A DNA stretch of 64,000 nt from assembly GCA_041395445.1 (NCBI GenBank), contig JAWLAO010000006.1, positions 1-64,000 of the forward strand, in the 5' to 3' direction. The notes beneath the pieces were generated by a model that saw only the letters and a list, made by a program, of their open reading frames with translations, searched no databases and had not been told where the DNA came from. Positions 39,601-47,774 of this stretch are shown one piece after another. Source of the stretch: Gammaproteobacteria bacterium (GTDB lineage: Bacteria; Pseudomonadota; Gammaproteobacteria; Xanthomonadales; Marinicellaceae). Every line of letters begins with the position of its first letter. Position 1 is the first letter of the stretch. Both the position numbers and the translations under genes were made by a program.

Positions 39601-41999
39601 ATGGGGTCAATTTCCAAAATGTGCTTCAGGGAAGTTTGCAGCCGGTTGGAGCTGAGCAATCCTTCGTGTTATCACAACCTTACAAAGCACGGTTTGCTCG
39701 TTTGTATATGATTAACTCTCAGGATGATATCGTTAAAACCAATCTGTCTTTAGGTGAGTGGAAAGTGATTGCAGCTCCTGATACAGTGTTTGATTCCTTC
39801 AATATTGCGAGCCCAAATCATGGCGGGTTTGTTGTTTGGTCAAAACCACAAATTTCAGGAGATTGGGATAAGCCAATTTTAACAGAAGAACTGGAACACG
39901 CTTCAGCACGCTCCAGATCGAATGATGATTGGCAATGGGTTATCGGGTTTCACAATCAACGAGCGGCGTTCATTGAAAAAATACAATGGTTGCCATCACA
40001 AGCTGACACCGGTAACAGGTCGAATGTAGAACCGATGAAATCTGTAAAAGTGTTTGTTTCCTCATCTTCAAATGTGGGACCATGGCAATTAGTCGCCGAT
40101 GAAAAACTAGACACTGACAAATCACTCAAAGAAATTACCTTTGAAAAACCGGTTTGGGCTCGCTATGTGAAATTTGTAACTGATAACGTCAAAATTAGTA
40201 ACTATGCTTATTTTCCTGAAACAATCCGAATCCTTGAAAAGCAAGTAGGTAGTGATTATCAAAGTATTTTAGGAGAGTGGGGAGAGCTTTCACATCAGGC
40301 ATTGTATGAAAAACTCAATCCAGCAAATAAGCTCACTGTTAAAGATGAAAGGCAAAACCACAGCAAAAATACGGCTTTTGATATCAGTCAGGTAAAAACA
40401 ACAAAAGGTCAGGTTCAACTGGAATATGCTGACAATCCGGATTGGTTCAAATTTTCGGTTGCCGAAGATCACAACACCTTAAACATCAGACTATCGGGCA
40501 AACAAACAGTTGAGACCGTTTTACATATTGAGGACGAACAAGGTATTCAACTGCCATTACTTATTGTTGCCAAAGAAACAAATTTAATCCAATACCAGCT
40601 TCCTGTTGAAAGCGGGAAAAATTATTTTATCAAAGTTGAAGAACCTCCGAGGTCGACTGTTTTTGTGTGGGATACCAGCCCCAGCACACTTAGTTACGAG
40701 GATATAATCTATCAGGCATTAAACAGCTATAGCAATGAAGTAATTCCTGATAGAGATATGGTGAATTTCTTACCATTCGGTGGTGAATTATTGATGGATC
40801 AATGGTATGGAGAGCCCTATTATCTGAAAACAATTATTAACAGCTATTCGCGAAAAGATGATTCCAGTCAGGCTGAATGGTCGCTTTCCCAGGCAACAAA
40901 AGCATTGGCTGGCAGACAAGGAAGCAAAGCAATTATTTTAATCACCGATGCTCTCACAAACAGAACTCCTGAAGTTTGGGATAGTTTGAGAGAGGTTCAT
41001 CCGAGAGTATTTTCGCTCGGTTTAGTGGGAACTCCGGGGTTCGGAGGCAAACTTCAGGACCAAGTTGATTTACTCCAGTCTTGGGCTCACGTCAATAACG
41101 GAGAGTTTATCAAAGTTGTGGATAGAAATGATGCTGATCAAGCATTTGCCAGAGCAGCAGCTAAATTGCGTATGCCGGCAGATTATCAGCTTGTTGTTGA
41201 TAGCGAATACATAAAACAACCCGGACCGGGACAACTGCAAATTTCACAATCGGCAAGTTCACAATCTGGCGGAGCAGTTGAATTGATTCTCGATGCTTCT
41301 GGCAGTATGCTCAAGCGTTTGAACGGTAATCGCCGAATCAATATTGCTAAAGATGTCTTGAAAAATACAGTCACGGAAGTGATTCCACAAGGAACTCCGG
41401 TAGCATTGCGAGTCTTTGGAGATAAAGAAGCTAATGCTTGCAGAACGGATTTAGCCATCAAACTTCAGCCTTTGCAGCCCCAAGCCGCAGTCAAAGTGAT
41501 TGATAGTATCAATGCCAAGAATCTGGCAAAAACACCGATTGCTGACTCTCTGGCAAAGGTTGCCGGTGACTTGAAGTCTCATCAAGGTCAAAAAATAGTG
41601 ATTCTTGTGACAGATGGGGAAGAAACTTGCGACGGAAATCCTCAGGAAGTGATTGCTAAATTGATTGAAGATGGTATGGATATTCGCCTCAATATCGTTG
41701 GTTTTGCGATTGATGATGAGGAACTGAAAGAGCAGTTTCAGCAATGGTCCACTCAAGGTGGCGGAAAATATTTTGACAGTAATAATCCGGAATCTCTCAA
41801 ACAGTCAGTGAATGAAGCTCTAAAGGTTCCTTATTCCGTCTTTGACAGGAATGGAGAGCTCGTTAGCGAAGGAACTGTCAATGGTGAACCCATTGAATTG
41901 CCTGCAGGATATTACACCATTAAAATATTCACTCAAGAAGTTCAAGTGATTGAAAACTACCAAATTTTGGGAGAGCAGTTGCAAAGATTTGAGTTGTAG
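36621..41999 (+). CDS. 1792-residue exported PPC-repeat, discoidin-like and double VWA protein
   Basis: A giant envelope or secreted protein with a signal peptide (ending NVSAEKF). Residues ~20-760 hold repeated PPC-like units, each opening with an EPNN/EPND motif and a D-x-D/Y-F/W core (DEDYFIFEV, EYDFYKFDV, DVDLYHFRI, DYDWYFLPE). A CARDB/Ig-like segment follows (~770-890), then two F5/8-type-C-like regions (~900-1220) and another PPC unit (~1240-1340). The end carries two VWA domains: VWDTSPS at ~1348 and LILDASGSM at ~1555, the second followed by VTDGEETCDG. Both retain the DxSxS metal site. Likely a calcium-dependent adhesive or assembly protein. Confidence 0.82.
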   Translation: MKLFWVLILLAYNVSAEKFFYEQEPNNSPIDGNHFKSEQTILGDMQGKDQDMFIWNVSDGDADFQWNIEFEGLPGKLTRLDLMQVEFTEDGSGVTKVDTIFSMSSPDGSVPLQTNNLVVTPGKYYIGLSYAGGQSKPSASPLFGDIGLEDMESEIQQENNQIDSIEVKEQDFYKIRITKGYKINQARIKEDKNSKESPYSLRADSTVGIYFFNKSLWLDFKINEKQTNQVWKVHGQSELGKPLTLKLYDSANNLLASHQSDKRGTFYLSDLKLSVGSYLLELISQDSSTAIIEVANTGEFVSGNEAEPNNKLKIANQIKIGEAISGRLSDNRDEDYFIFEVDEELSHKQLKLSVVNDNKENLRFCLWDDNQKRLKCNDTKEDIILDNLSLSTGSYFISLSRSANEAPYSVNVADVGPRNPIMETEPNDSFPQAVAMNEKRLVKGTTVGNEYDFYKFDVDDSDRMWTIQAVGSNLDRLMIYNSRGDAIQRATNQAKSNRLKLSNLILSPGEHVVSLNGTDSKYVLRVFPAGKIDESLEREPNDSDIQATALNIGETKKGLLADANDVDLYHFRINGEQGLHLKIQPPADGALSYQLDREGVRVGRKVSQKGEAVEFKGLLKPGEYQIRIQPHRDLSDDLYEVSLKTYDAYTCIEDCEPNDNPYQANNMSGVSVVKGQSGTHDDYDWYFLPESEVQRKVTFVDKVGNNINGIVGFTDYGKTSLVTERNSKEQLIDFTIPVNKAGYFRIQVSKSDYEFDIKIDNQPVQQQIISADVSLSVSGLPEKIKAFSPESQRLKGQIMVENKGHEIVDVHLKIHTGDYRWITDISTDELQLQPGETKQIPISILTPAELIDTIITRIVFVAETKGVVVKQYSHEIKADTNAELVNPEEFWGVQKPLLGGINVAAHSMGAKRTEEDIAMNVSSVGYGFDELFDNMTALNSGLKYRGGRKTEKDIVTIEFAGNKPVDVVGTILNPLSGGSSYKYLKDFELHLSLDGVNFQNVLQGSLQPVGAEQSFVLSQPYKARFARLYMINSQDDIVKTNLSLGEWKVIAAPDTVFDSFNIASPNHGGFVVWSKPQISGDWDKPILTEELEHASARSRSNDDWQWVIGFHNQRAAFIEKIQWLPSQADTGNRSNVEPMKSVKVFVSSSSNVGPWQLVADEKLDTDKSLKEITFEKPVWARYVKFVTDNVKISNYAYFPETIRILEKQVGSDYQSILGEWGELSHQALYEKLNPANKLTVKDERQNHSKNTAFDISQVKTTKGQVQLEYADNPDWFKFSVAEDHNTLNIRLSGKQTVETVLHIEDEQGIQLPLLIVAKETNLIQYQLPVESGKNYFIKVEEPPRSTVFVWDTSPSTLSYEDIIYQALNSYSNEVIPDRDMVNFLPFGGELLMDQWYGEPYYLKTIINSYSRKDDSSQAEWSLSQATKALAGRQGSKAIILITDALTNRTPEVWDSLREVHPRVFSLGLVGTPGFGGKLQDQVDLLQSWAHVNNGEFIKVVDRNDADQAFARAAAKLRMPADYQLVVDSEYIKQPGPGQLQISQSASSQSGGAVELILDASGSMLKRLNGNRRINIAKDVLKNTVTEVIPQGTPVALRVFGDKEANACRTDLAIKLQPLQPQAAVKVIDSINAKNLAKTPIADSLAKVAGDLKSHQGQKIVILVTDGEETCDGNPQEVIAKLIEDGMDIRLNIVGFAIDDEELKEQFQQWSTQGGGKYFDSNNPESLKQSVNEALKVPYSVFDRNGELVSEGTVNGEPIELPAGYYTIKIFTQEVQVIENYQILGEQLQRFEL

Positions 42000-42032
42000 T
42001 TTTTTGAGACGCGAACGGTTTGTAATAAGAGT

Positions 42033-42110
42033 GCAAATGATAATCAATTTTGTTTGTATTTAAACCATGACATTGGAACTATTGTATTTTAGCAGTGTCT
42101 TATATATAAT
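42033..42110 (+). promoter_or_regulatory. Candidate rpoH promoter with a Fur-like operator
   Basis: A TTGTAT (42082-42087) and TATAAT (42105-42110) pair is spaced by 17 bases, 88 bases before the rpoH ATG. Just upstream, 42033-42051 (GCAAATGATAATCAATTTT) agrees with the 19-bp Fur consensus at about 14 positions. Both are pattern matches only. Confidence 0.4.
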
Positions 42111-42197
42111 TCACAATCCTGCTGCTTCATAAGAAGGGCGGAAGTTTTTAAAACATATTTATTTGCCGCAAAGTCGGGAGTAATTAGGAGTAAAAAA

Positions 42198-43061
42198 ATG
42201 ACAGAAAACAACTCAACAAGCACACAACTCGCGCCAATCCCTGTAATGACAGGATCTTTGGATAGCTACATCAGTGCAGTTAATCAAATAGCTGTTCTCT
42301 CCAAAAAGGAAGAACGCGAACTCGGTAAAAAAGTTTTTCATGATAACGATTTGGAAGCGGCTCACAGATTAGTCACTTCGCATCTGCGTTTTGTTGTGTT
42401 TATCGCACGATCTTATGCAGGCTATGGCTTGCCGGTCGGTGATTTAATTCAGGAAGGAAATATCGGTTTGATGAAAGCCGTTAAACGATTTGATCCTTCA
42501 CATAAAGTCAGACTGGTTTCATTTGCAGTGCACTGGATTAAGGCAGAAATTCACGAATACATCCTGAAAAACTGGAGAATTCTAAAAGTTGCAACCACCA
42601 AAGCTCACAGAAAATTGTTTTTCAATTTGCGTAAAAACAAAAAGCGTTTGGGTTGGTTGCGTAGCGATGAAATCAATCAAATTGCAGAAGATTTGAATGT
42701 CAAACCGGAAGTGGTTGTGGAGATGGAATCTCGCTTGCATGGACAAGATGTGTGTTTTGATTTGTCATCAGATGATAGTGATGATGATAACTACTCACCA
42801 CAAGAATGGTTGACAAGTTCTGATCCAAGCCCGGAACAATTGTTGGAGAAACAAACAGAAAGTGATTCAAATCACGAATTACTATTCAAAGGTTTGGATA
42901 AATTAGATGACAGAAGTCTGGATATTATAGAAAGCAGATGGTTGACAGACAAAAAAGCCACTTTGCAAGAACTTGCTGAGAAATATGATGTATCAGCTGA
43001 AAGAATCAGACAGCTGGAATCAGCAGCAATGAAAAAACTGAAAAGCCAAATATTGGCATAA
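42198..43061 (+). CDS. rpoH: RNA polymerase sigma-32 (heat shock)
   Basis: A 287-aa sigma factor directing RNA polymerase to heat-shock promoters. Region 2 is seen in AAHRLVTSHLRFVVFIARSY, then LPVGDLIQEGNIGLMKAVKRF and VSFAVHWIKAEI; the RpoH box (RKLFFNLRKNKKRLGWL) separates it from RpoD and RpoS; region 4 ends TLQELAEKYDVSAERIRQLE. Normal length. The long 5' region (from about 42110) may hold an RNA structure as in other rpoH genes, but I could not show one. A perfect terminator follows. Confidence 0.95.
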   Translation: MTENNSTSTQLAPIPVMTGSLDSYISAVNQIAVLSKKEERELGKKVFHDNDLEAAHRLVTSHLRFVVFIARSYAGYGLPVGDLIQEGNIGLMKAVKRFDPSHKVRLVSFAVHWIKAEIHEYILKNWRILKVATTKAHRKLFFNLRKNKKRLGWLRSDEINQIAEDLNVKPEVVVEMESRLHGQDVCFDLSSDDSDDDNYSPQEWLTSSDPSPEQLLEKQTESDSNHELLFKGLDKLDDRSLDIIESRWLTDKKATLQELAEKYDVSAERIRQLESAAMKKLKSQILA

Positions 43062-43082
43062 TAAGTGCTTCAATCAAAACAC

Positions 43083-43115
43083 AAATGGCAATTAAATTTA
43101 ATTGCCATTTTTTTT
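43083..43115 (+). terminator. Rho-independent terminator of rpoH
   Basis: The 28-base perfect palindrome of AAATGGCAATTAAA and its complement (43083-43110) is followed by a T run to 43115. Confidence 0.9.
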
Positions 43116-43173
43116 GTAACAAATTCATCAGTAGTTCGTTTTATATCTGAAAAACAAACGAATGGGTAACAAC

Positions 43174-43875
43174 ATGAAAAATATTCTGGTACTAATTTTA
43201 GCATCAACATTTTCTCTGACTGCTTGCGGAAATTTTTTGGGAAGCAAAAACATTGCGGAAGGAACTCAATCTCCTGATAAGGATTATGATACCGTCAATG
43301 GCAGCATTACTGTAGGGGCGAATTCAGAAGTTGGTGATCTATCAACAGTTAATGGCTCCGTCAATGTTTCTCCAGGAACCAAAGTTGGTTCGGCAGAAAC
43401 AGTGAACGGAAGTATAAACTTTACAGATGGTGTAAAAGCTCACTCAGCAGAAACAGTCAATGGTTCGATTCGCCTAGGAACAAACTGTGAAGTTGAAGAA
43501 GATGTGGAAACAGTCAATGGTTCAATCATTGCTGAATCCGGTTGCAAAGTGAAGGGAAATTATGAAACTGTCAACGGGAAACTTAAAGCTATTAACGCTG
43601 AAATTCATGGAAATGTAAAAGCAGTCAATGGCAAGATTTTGCTACTTGATGGAACACATGTACATGATGATGTTATTATTGAAAAAAGCAAAGGTTTCTT
43701 TAATAGCACAAAATCCAAGAAACCGGTTGTTGTTTTAGGAAAAGATGTGGTTGTTGATGGCGATTTGATATTTGAGAAACCGGTTAAATTATATATTCAT
43801 GATACTGCAAAATATGATGATGACTTCGAAAATGCGGAAGTGATTAAATACTCCGGCTCAGAAGAACCATACTAA
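43174..43875 (+). CDS. Lipoprotein with tandem TVNGS repeats (bactofilin/polymer-like)
   Basis: A 233-aa lipoprotein. The preferred ATG is 43174 (MKNILVLILASTFSLTAC), with lipobox LTAC and lipidated Cys; ATG 43162 is possible but lacks a site. Residues ~30-170 hold seven repeats of about 18-22 residues, each with (E/S)TVNGS or a variant, alternating with G-x-(E/K)-V-x runs: a stacked beta-helix pattern of the kind seen in polymer-forming cell-shape proteins. A different beta segment follows (VVVLGKDVVVDGDLIFEKPV). Its own terminator was separated from it by the IS256 insertion. Confidence 0.75.
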   Translation: MKNILVLILASTFSLTACGNFLGSKNIAEGTQSPDKDYDTVNGSITVGANSEVGDLSTVNGSVNVSPGTKVGSAETVNGSINFTDGVKAHSAETVNGSIRLGTNCEVEEDVETVNGSIIAESGCKVKGNYETVNGKLKAINAEIHGNVKAVNGKILLLDGTHVHDDVIIEKSKGFFNSTKSKKPVVVLGKDVVVDGDLIFEKPVKLYIHDTAKYDDDFENAEVIKYSGSEEPY

Positions 43876-43896
43876 ATAATACCTAAAGGGAAACTT

Positions 43897-45197
43897 GAGC
43901 CTGTAAACAATTCTGTGTATCTGCGCTCATAAATAATCACCTAAGCGACTTTCAAATTCTATCACAAAACGATTCAAAGCAGGCTTCCAGTTGCGAATGG
44001 GCATAGTCCATTTGCGGGAGGCCTCTTTTACAGCCAAAAATATCGCCTTTTTGGCAGAATCGTCAGTAGGGAATATCTTACGCTTTTTAATCACCTTTCT
44101 GATAACACTATTGAGTGATTCTATCGCATTTGTGGTGTAAATGACTTTTCTAATATCTTCAGGGTAGTCAAAAAAGGTGTTGAGATTGTTCCAGTTTGCT
44201 CTCCATGATTTGCCAATCTGTGGATATTTACCGTCCCAACTGGAACAGAATTTATCCAATGCAAGCAAAGCTTCATCTTCTGTGATGGATTTATAAATGC
44301 TCTTCAAATCAGCTGTAACTGCCTTGTAATCCTTGTATGGAACATACTTGATGGAGTTGCGCACCATGTGCACGATACACAGCTGGATTTGTGTATCAGG
44401 ATAAACAGTCTCAATGGCTTCGGGGAAACCTTTTAATCCATCAACACAAGCAATGAGAATATCTTTAACGCCTCTGTTTTGCAATTCTGTGAGGACTCCC
44501 AGCCAGAATTTGGCACCTTCAGTTTCAGCAAGCCACATGCCTAAAAGCTCCTTATGACCTTCCATATTAACGCCCAAAGCAAGATAAACGGACTTGTTGA
44601 TTACTTTTCGATCTTGTCGAACCTTAACCACCAGACAATCCAGATAAACAATGGGATAAACAGCATCCAATGGGCGGGACTGCCATTCGGTGACTCTGTC
44701 GATGACTGCATTGGTGACCTTTGAAATCAGGCCGGCTGATATGTCAGCACTGTATAGTTCCTGGAACATATCAACGATTTCACGGGTACTCATGCCTTTG
44801 GCATAAAGGCTCAGAATCTTGTCATCCATGGCTGTGAACCGGGTTTGGTTCTTCTTGATGAGTTCCGGTTCAAACTCCCCATCACGGTCACGAGGGGTGT
44901 CCAGAATAAATGCTCCGGTATCGGTTCTCACTGTTTTGGAAGTGTATCCATTGCGGGCATTTCCGGAAATCCGTGAACCCCCTTTATCGTAACCAAGATG
45001 GTCATCCAATTCAGCATTGAGGGCTGCTTCAACAGTTATTTTGCTCAGGATTTGGCTGAATTCAGCCAAATCCTTTTGAGTTTTTATACCTTTGGCAAGT
45101 TCTTTGCCTAAGGCTTCAAGTTCTTTTCTATTTTTCATAATGTACCTACTTTAACAAATTTCAATTAAAGCAGATACACAGATTTATTTACAGTGCC
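43897..45197 (-). mobile_element. IS256-family insertion sequence, intact, with 8-bp target duplication
   Basis: The element is 1301 bp. Its ends are ~28-bp inverted repeats (GAGCCTGTAAACAATTCTG... at 43897; GGCACTGTAAATAAATCTG... reading inward from 45197) sharing TCTGTGTATCTGC. The direct repeat GGAAACTT flanks it exactly (43889-43896 and 45198-45205). One complete transposase fills it. The perfect duplication and intact gene point to recent insertion. Confidence 0.95.
43927..45138 (-). CDS. IS256-family (mutator-type) transposase
   Basis: A 403-aa DDE transposase. Motifs: DDHLGYDKGG near the N-terminus, SRPLDAVYPIVYLDCLVVKV (first Asp), ACVDGLKGFPEAI (second Asp), the CIVHMVRNSIKYV helix and IYTTNAIESLNSVIRK (Glu). 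No frameshift. It is the only element in the window able to encode a working enzyme, and could mobilise itself or other copies. Confidence 0.95.
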   Translation of the reverse strand: MKNRKELEALGKELAKGIKTQKDLAEFSQILSKITVEAALNAELDDHLGYDKGGSRISGNARNGYTSKTVRTDTGAFILDTPRDRDGEFEPELIKKNQTRFTAMDDKILSLYAKGMSTREIVDMFQELYSADISAGLISKVTNAVIDRVTEWQSRPLDAVYPIVYLDCLVVKVRQDRKVINKSVYLALGVNMEGHKELLGMWLAETEGAKFWLGVLTELQNRGVKDILIACVDGLKGFPEAIETVYPDTQIQLCIVHMVRNSIKYVPYKDYKAVTADLKSIYKSITEDEALLALDKFCSSWDGKYPQIGKSWRANWNNLNTFFDYPEDIRKVIYTTNAIESLNSVIRKVIKKRKIFPTDDSAKKAIFLAVKEASRKWTMPIRNWKPALNRFVIEFESRLGDYL

Positions 45198-45223
45198 GGA
45201 AACTTCATTTCTCTTCTCTTGGA

Positions 45224-45255
45224 GGCAGTGATATTTCATATTGCTGCCTTTTTTA
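45224..45255 (+). terminator. Terminator of the lipoprotein gene, displaced by the IS256 element
   Basis: GGCAGTGATA (45224-45233) pairs with TATTGCTGCC (ending 45248) around TTTCA, then a T run. Joining the sequence across the 8-bp duplication puts this hairpin about 45 bases after the lipoprotein stop, its probable original place. Confidence 0.85.
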
Positions 45256-45300
45256 TTGGAATTCTTTTTCATAAAAAATTTTTATCGCTAAAATACACCG

Positions 45301-46329
45301 ATGATTTTTCAGATTCAAATAAAACTTTTCGCGATTATTCTGTTTTTATCACTTGTTTCGTGTTCACAGAAAACAGAGCGATTATTTAAGAAACAGTATT
45401 TCATCTTTGGCACAATCGTTGATGTCCTCATTTGGGATGATGATGAAAATCAGGTATCGACCGCCCTTGAGAAAGTAGAAGCCATGCTCAATTCCATGCA
45501 CAATCAATGGCATGCATGGAAACCTGGGCGCTTGCTAGAAATCAATCAATCTCTGAGGAAAGGTGAAAGCATCAAATTATCCGATTATGAATCAGCGTTT
45601 TTGCAGGAAACCCAAGAATTATCCAAGCAATCATTAAATTATTTCAACCCTGCAATTGGTGAGCTGATAAATCTTTGGGGATTTCACACTGATAATTACC
45701 CAATTACTACGCCACCACCGACTGAATCTCAAATTGAGGAATATCTCAGAGAAACTCCAACCATGCAGGATTTGATTGTTAATGGAAACTTATTTAGTAG
45801 TAAAAACACTTCAATTTGGCTGGATTTTGGAGGAGTGGCAAAAGGTCATGCCATTGATCGAGCCATAGAGATTCTGCAAACACACAATATTAAAAACGCT
45901 ATAGTCAATGCCGGTGGAGATCTACGAAGTATAGGTAAAAAAGGACAAAAAGACTGGAAAGTGGCAATTAGAAAACCCAACTCAGAAGATGTTGTAGCAG
46001 TCATTGAAGTTAAAGGTGATGAATCAATTTTCACCTCCGGTAATTACGAACGCTATAAAGAATTCAATGGCAAAAGATACGCTCACATTATTAATCCAAA
46101 AACCGGATATGGAATTGAAAACATTATATCCTCAACTGTTATAGCAAAAAACGGAACCCTCGCTGATGCAGCAGCTACCGCTTTAATTATTGCTGAAGAT
46201 ATCGACCGGAAAACGATTATCAAAAATCTGGGTTTAACACAGGTCTTGCTGATAGAAGAAAACGGGCAATGTCTTTATACCAAAGAAATGCAAAAGCGAA
46301 TTGACTTGGAGTGTGGGATTATAGAATGA
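45301..46329 (+). CDS. apbE: FAD:protein FMN transferase, lipoprotein
   Basis: A 342-aa ApbE protein that covalently attaches FMN to a Thr of exported flavoproteins such as NqrB/C or RnfG. The signal peptide ends with lipobox LVSC, so it is anchored to a membrane. Landmarks: YFIFGTIVDVLIWD, DFGGVAKGHAIDRAIEIL, NAGGDLRSIGKKG, SGNYERY, HIINPKTGYGIEN and the metal-site ADAAATALII. No Nqr or Rnf genes are in the window, so its clients lie elsewhere. Confidence 0.92.
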   Translation: MIFQIQIKLFAIILFLSLVSCSQKTERLFKKQYFIFGTIVDVLIWDDDENQVSTALEKVEAMLNSMHNQWHAWKPGRLLEINQSLRKGESIKLSDYESAFLQETQELSKQSLNYFNPAIGELINLWGFHTDNYPITTPPPTESQIEEYLRETPTMQDLIVNGNLFSSKNTSIWLDFGGVAKGHAIDRAIEILQTHNIKNAIVNAGGDLRSIGKKGQKDWKVAIRKPNSEDVVAVIEVKGDESIFTSGNYERYKEFNGKRYAHIINPKTGYGIENIISSTVIAKNGTLADAAATALIIAEDIDRKTIIKNLGLTQVLLIEENGQCLYTKEMQKRIDLECGIIE

Positions 46330-46435
46330 TGTGATGTTGTTTTTATTGCTATCGTCCTGATACTCTCCATCATCCATAATAGTTTGCGTGAAAAATCTCA
46401 CCGGGAGGTTTTTTGCACAAACAAACATAACAATG

Positions 46436-47248
46436 TTAGACTCTTCCCATCGTTACTCTGGGTATTAAAGCTAAATCTTTGAGGGTTTTAATATCAGAAT
46501 AATCATTATATTTCATAAAATCAGTCACCTGTTGGTGTTGATTATAACCATGTTCAAGAATCAAATATCCGTTTGATTTTAGGTGATTCTTTGCTGTTGA
46601 GATTATTTGAAACAAGTCTTTGAAGCCATAATTAGATGATGTTAGAGCAGTTATAGGTTCGTATTTTAGATCTTGTAGATGCGGGTCGTTTTCTTCAATA
46701 TAAGGAGGGTTGGATACGATGATATCGAATTGTTTATTGTCTAAATTACTGAACCAGTTGCTTTGCAAAAATTTTGCATTGTGAATTTGATTGTGAATTT
46801 GGTTTTTGCGAGCGATTTCTACACAATCATTTGAAAAATCGATTGCCGTGATTTGAGAATGTGGTCTTTCTTTAGCAATGCTTAAAGCTATGGCACCCGT
46901 TCCGGTTCCTAAATCCAGAATATTTCCGCCAAAACTATCATCAGTTAACTCTAAAACGGTTTCAATAATCAGTTCAGTTTCAGGTCTTGGAATTAAGGTG
47001 TGTTCGTTAACGATTAAATCCAGTGTCCAGAACTCTTTATGACCGGTGATATAAGCTAAAGGTTTGCCGTTTTCTCTTTGTTTTATGAATTCTAGGATTT
47101 GGTTCATCTGAGATTCTTCGAGCTGTTTATTCCAGATAAATAGTTCTGCGGTATTAATTTTGAGAACATGACAAATTACCAAATCAATTTCGCGTTTCTC
47201 TAATTTGGTGTTTTGATAAAAGTATTTTAAAGGTTGATGTGTTGACAT
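46436..47248 (-). CDS. prmC: Release factor glutamine methyltransferase
   Basis: A 270-aa SAM-dependent enzyme that methylates the GGQ glutamine of release factors RF1 and RF2. The N-terminal helical domain precedes YITGHKEFWTLDL, the SAM motif ILDLGTGTGAIALSIAKE, and the active-site NPPYIEENDPHLQ. Normal length. It is usually next to prfA, which is absent here; instead it follows the anti-sigma-like gene and its terminator. Confidence 0.93.
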   Translation of the reverse strand: MSTHQPLKYFYQNTKLEKREIDLVICHVLKINTAELFIWNKQLEESQMNQILEFIKQRENGKPLAYITGHKEFWTLDLIVNEHTLIPRPETELIIETVLELTDDSFGGNILDLGTGTGAIALSIAKERPHSQITAIDFSNDCVEIARKNQIHNQIHNAKFLQSNWFSNLDNKQFDIIVSNPPYIEENDPHLQDLKYEPITALTSSNYGFKDLFQIISTAKNHLKSNGYLILEHGYNQHQQVTDFMKYNDYSDIKTLKDLALIPRVTMGRV

Positions 47249-47253
47249 TGAAA

Positions 47254-47281
47254 ATAAAAAAGGCTGGATAACACCAGCCTT
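47254..47281 (-). terminator. Minus-strand terminator of the ankyrin/sigma operon
   Basis: AAGGCTGG (47260-47267) pairs with CCAGCCTT (47274-47281); on the minus strand it is followed by TTTTTTATTTT. Confidence 0.85.
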
Positions 47282-47303
47282 AAAGATAAGGTTTTAATTC
47301 AAT

Positions 47304-47774
47304 TTAACCAAAAGAACTTTTTGAAATCATGTCTTTAGCTGGTTTTGAAGAACTTTTATCGAATGAAAGAGTGACTATTTTGTCGCTTTTTTCATCAAAG
47401 CTGGCTGAAAACATAATCACATCAGAAGAATTATTGATTGGATTTTTCTGATCTAACTCGGGAGTGACAAAATAGACAGCCGTAACCACCGCAGCAGTTG
47501 CCAATGCCGGTTTGAACCATGACAAGAATGAAGTTGTAAATTTGGGTTTGAGTTTCAAATCAACAGATTGACCGACAGCCACTGACCAATCTTGTAATTG
47601 GTTAATCACTTGATAACTCATACTGAGTTGAGTGTTGTCAGCAATTTTCTCAACATTTGCTAATCTTGTATTGGATAACTCCGCAGAATCATATAAAAAG
47701 TCAGTACTTTCATTGATAGAATTATCGTGACTTTTTTGAAACATTTCAGCAAGTTGTTTTTCAGTTAATTTCAT
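47304..47774 (-). CDS. Anti-sigma-like single-pass membrane protein
   Basis: A 156-aa protein with a cytoplasmic N-terminal part, one membrane helix (SWFKPALATAAVVTAVYFV, ~104-122) and a short periplasmic tail. It overlaps the ECF sigma gene by 14 bases, the usual arrangement for a sigma/anti-sigma pair. It has no zinc-binding HxxxCxxC motif, so it would be an unclassified type if it does bind the sigma. Function is inferred from position and topology alone. Confidence 0.6.
   Translation of the reverse strand: MKLTEKQLAEMFQKSHDNSINESTDFLYDSAELSNTRLANVEKIADNTQLSMSYQVINQLQDWSVAVGQSVDLKLKPKFTTSFLSWFKPALATAAVVTAVYFVTPELDQKNPINNSSDVIMFSASFDEKSDKIVTLSFDKSSSKPAKDMISKSSFG

Noticed and set aside
46330..46435. 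Terminator-like inverted repeat between apbE and prmC
   Set aside because: The only pairing (CTC...GAG type around 46400) is 3-5 bp with mismatches; too weak to call.
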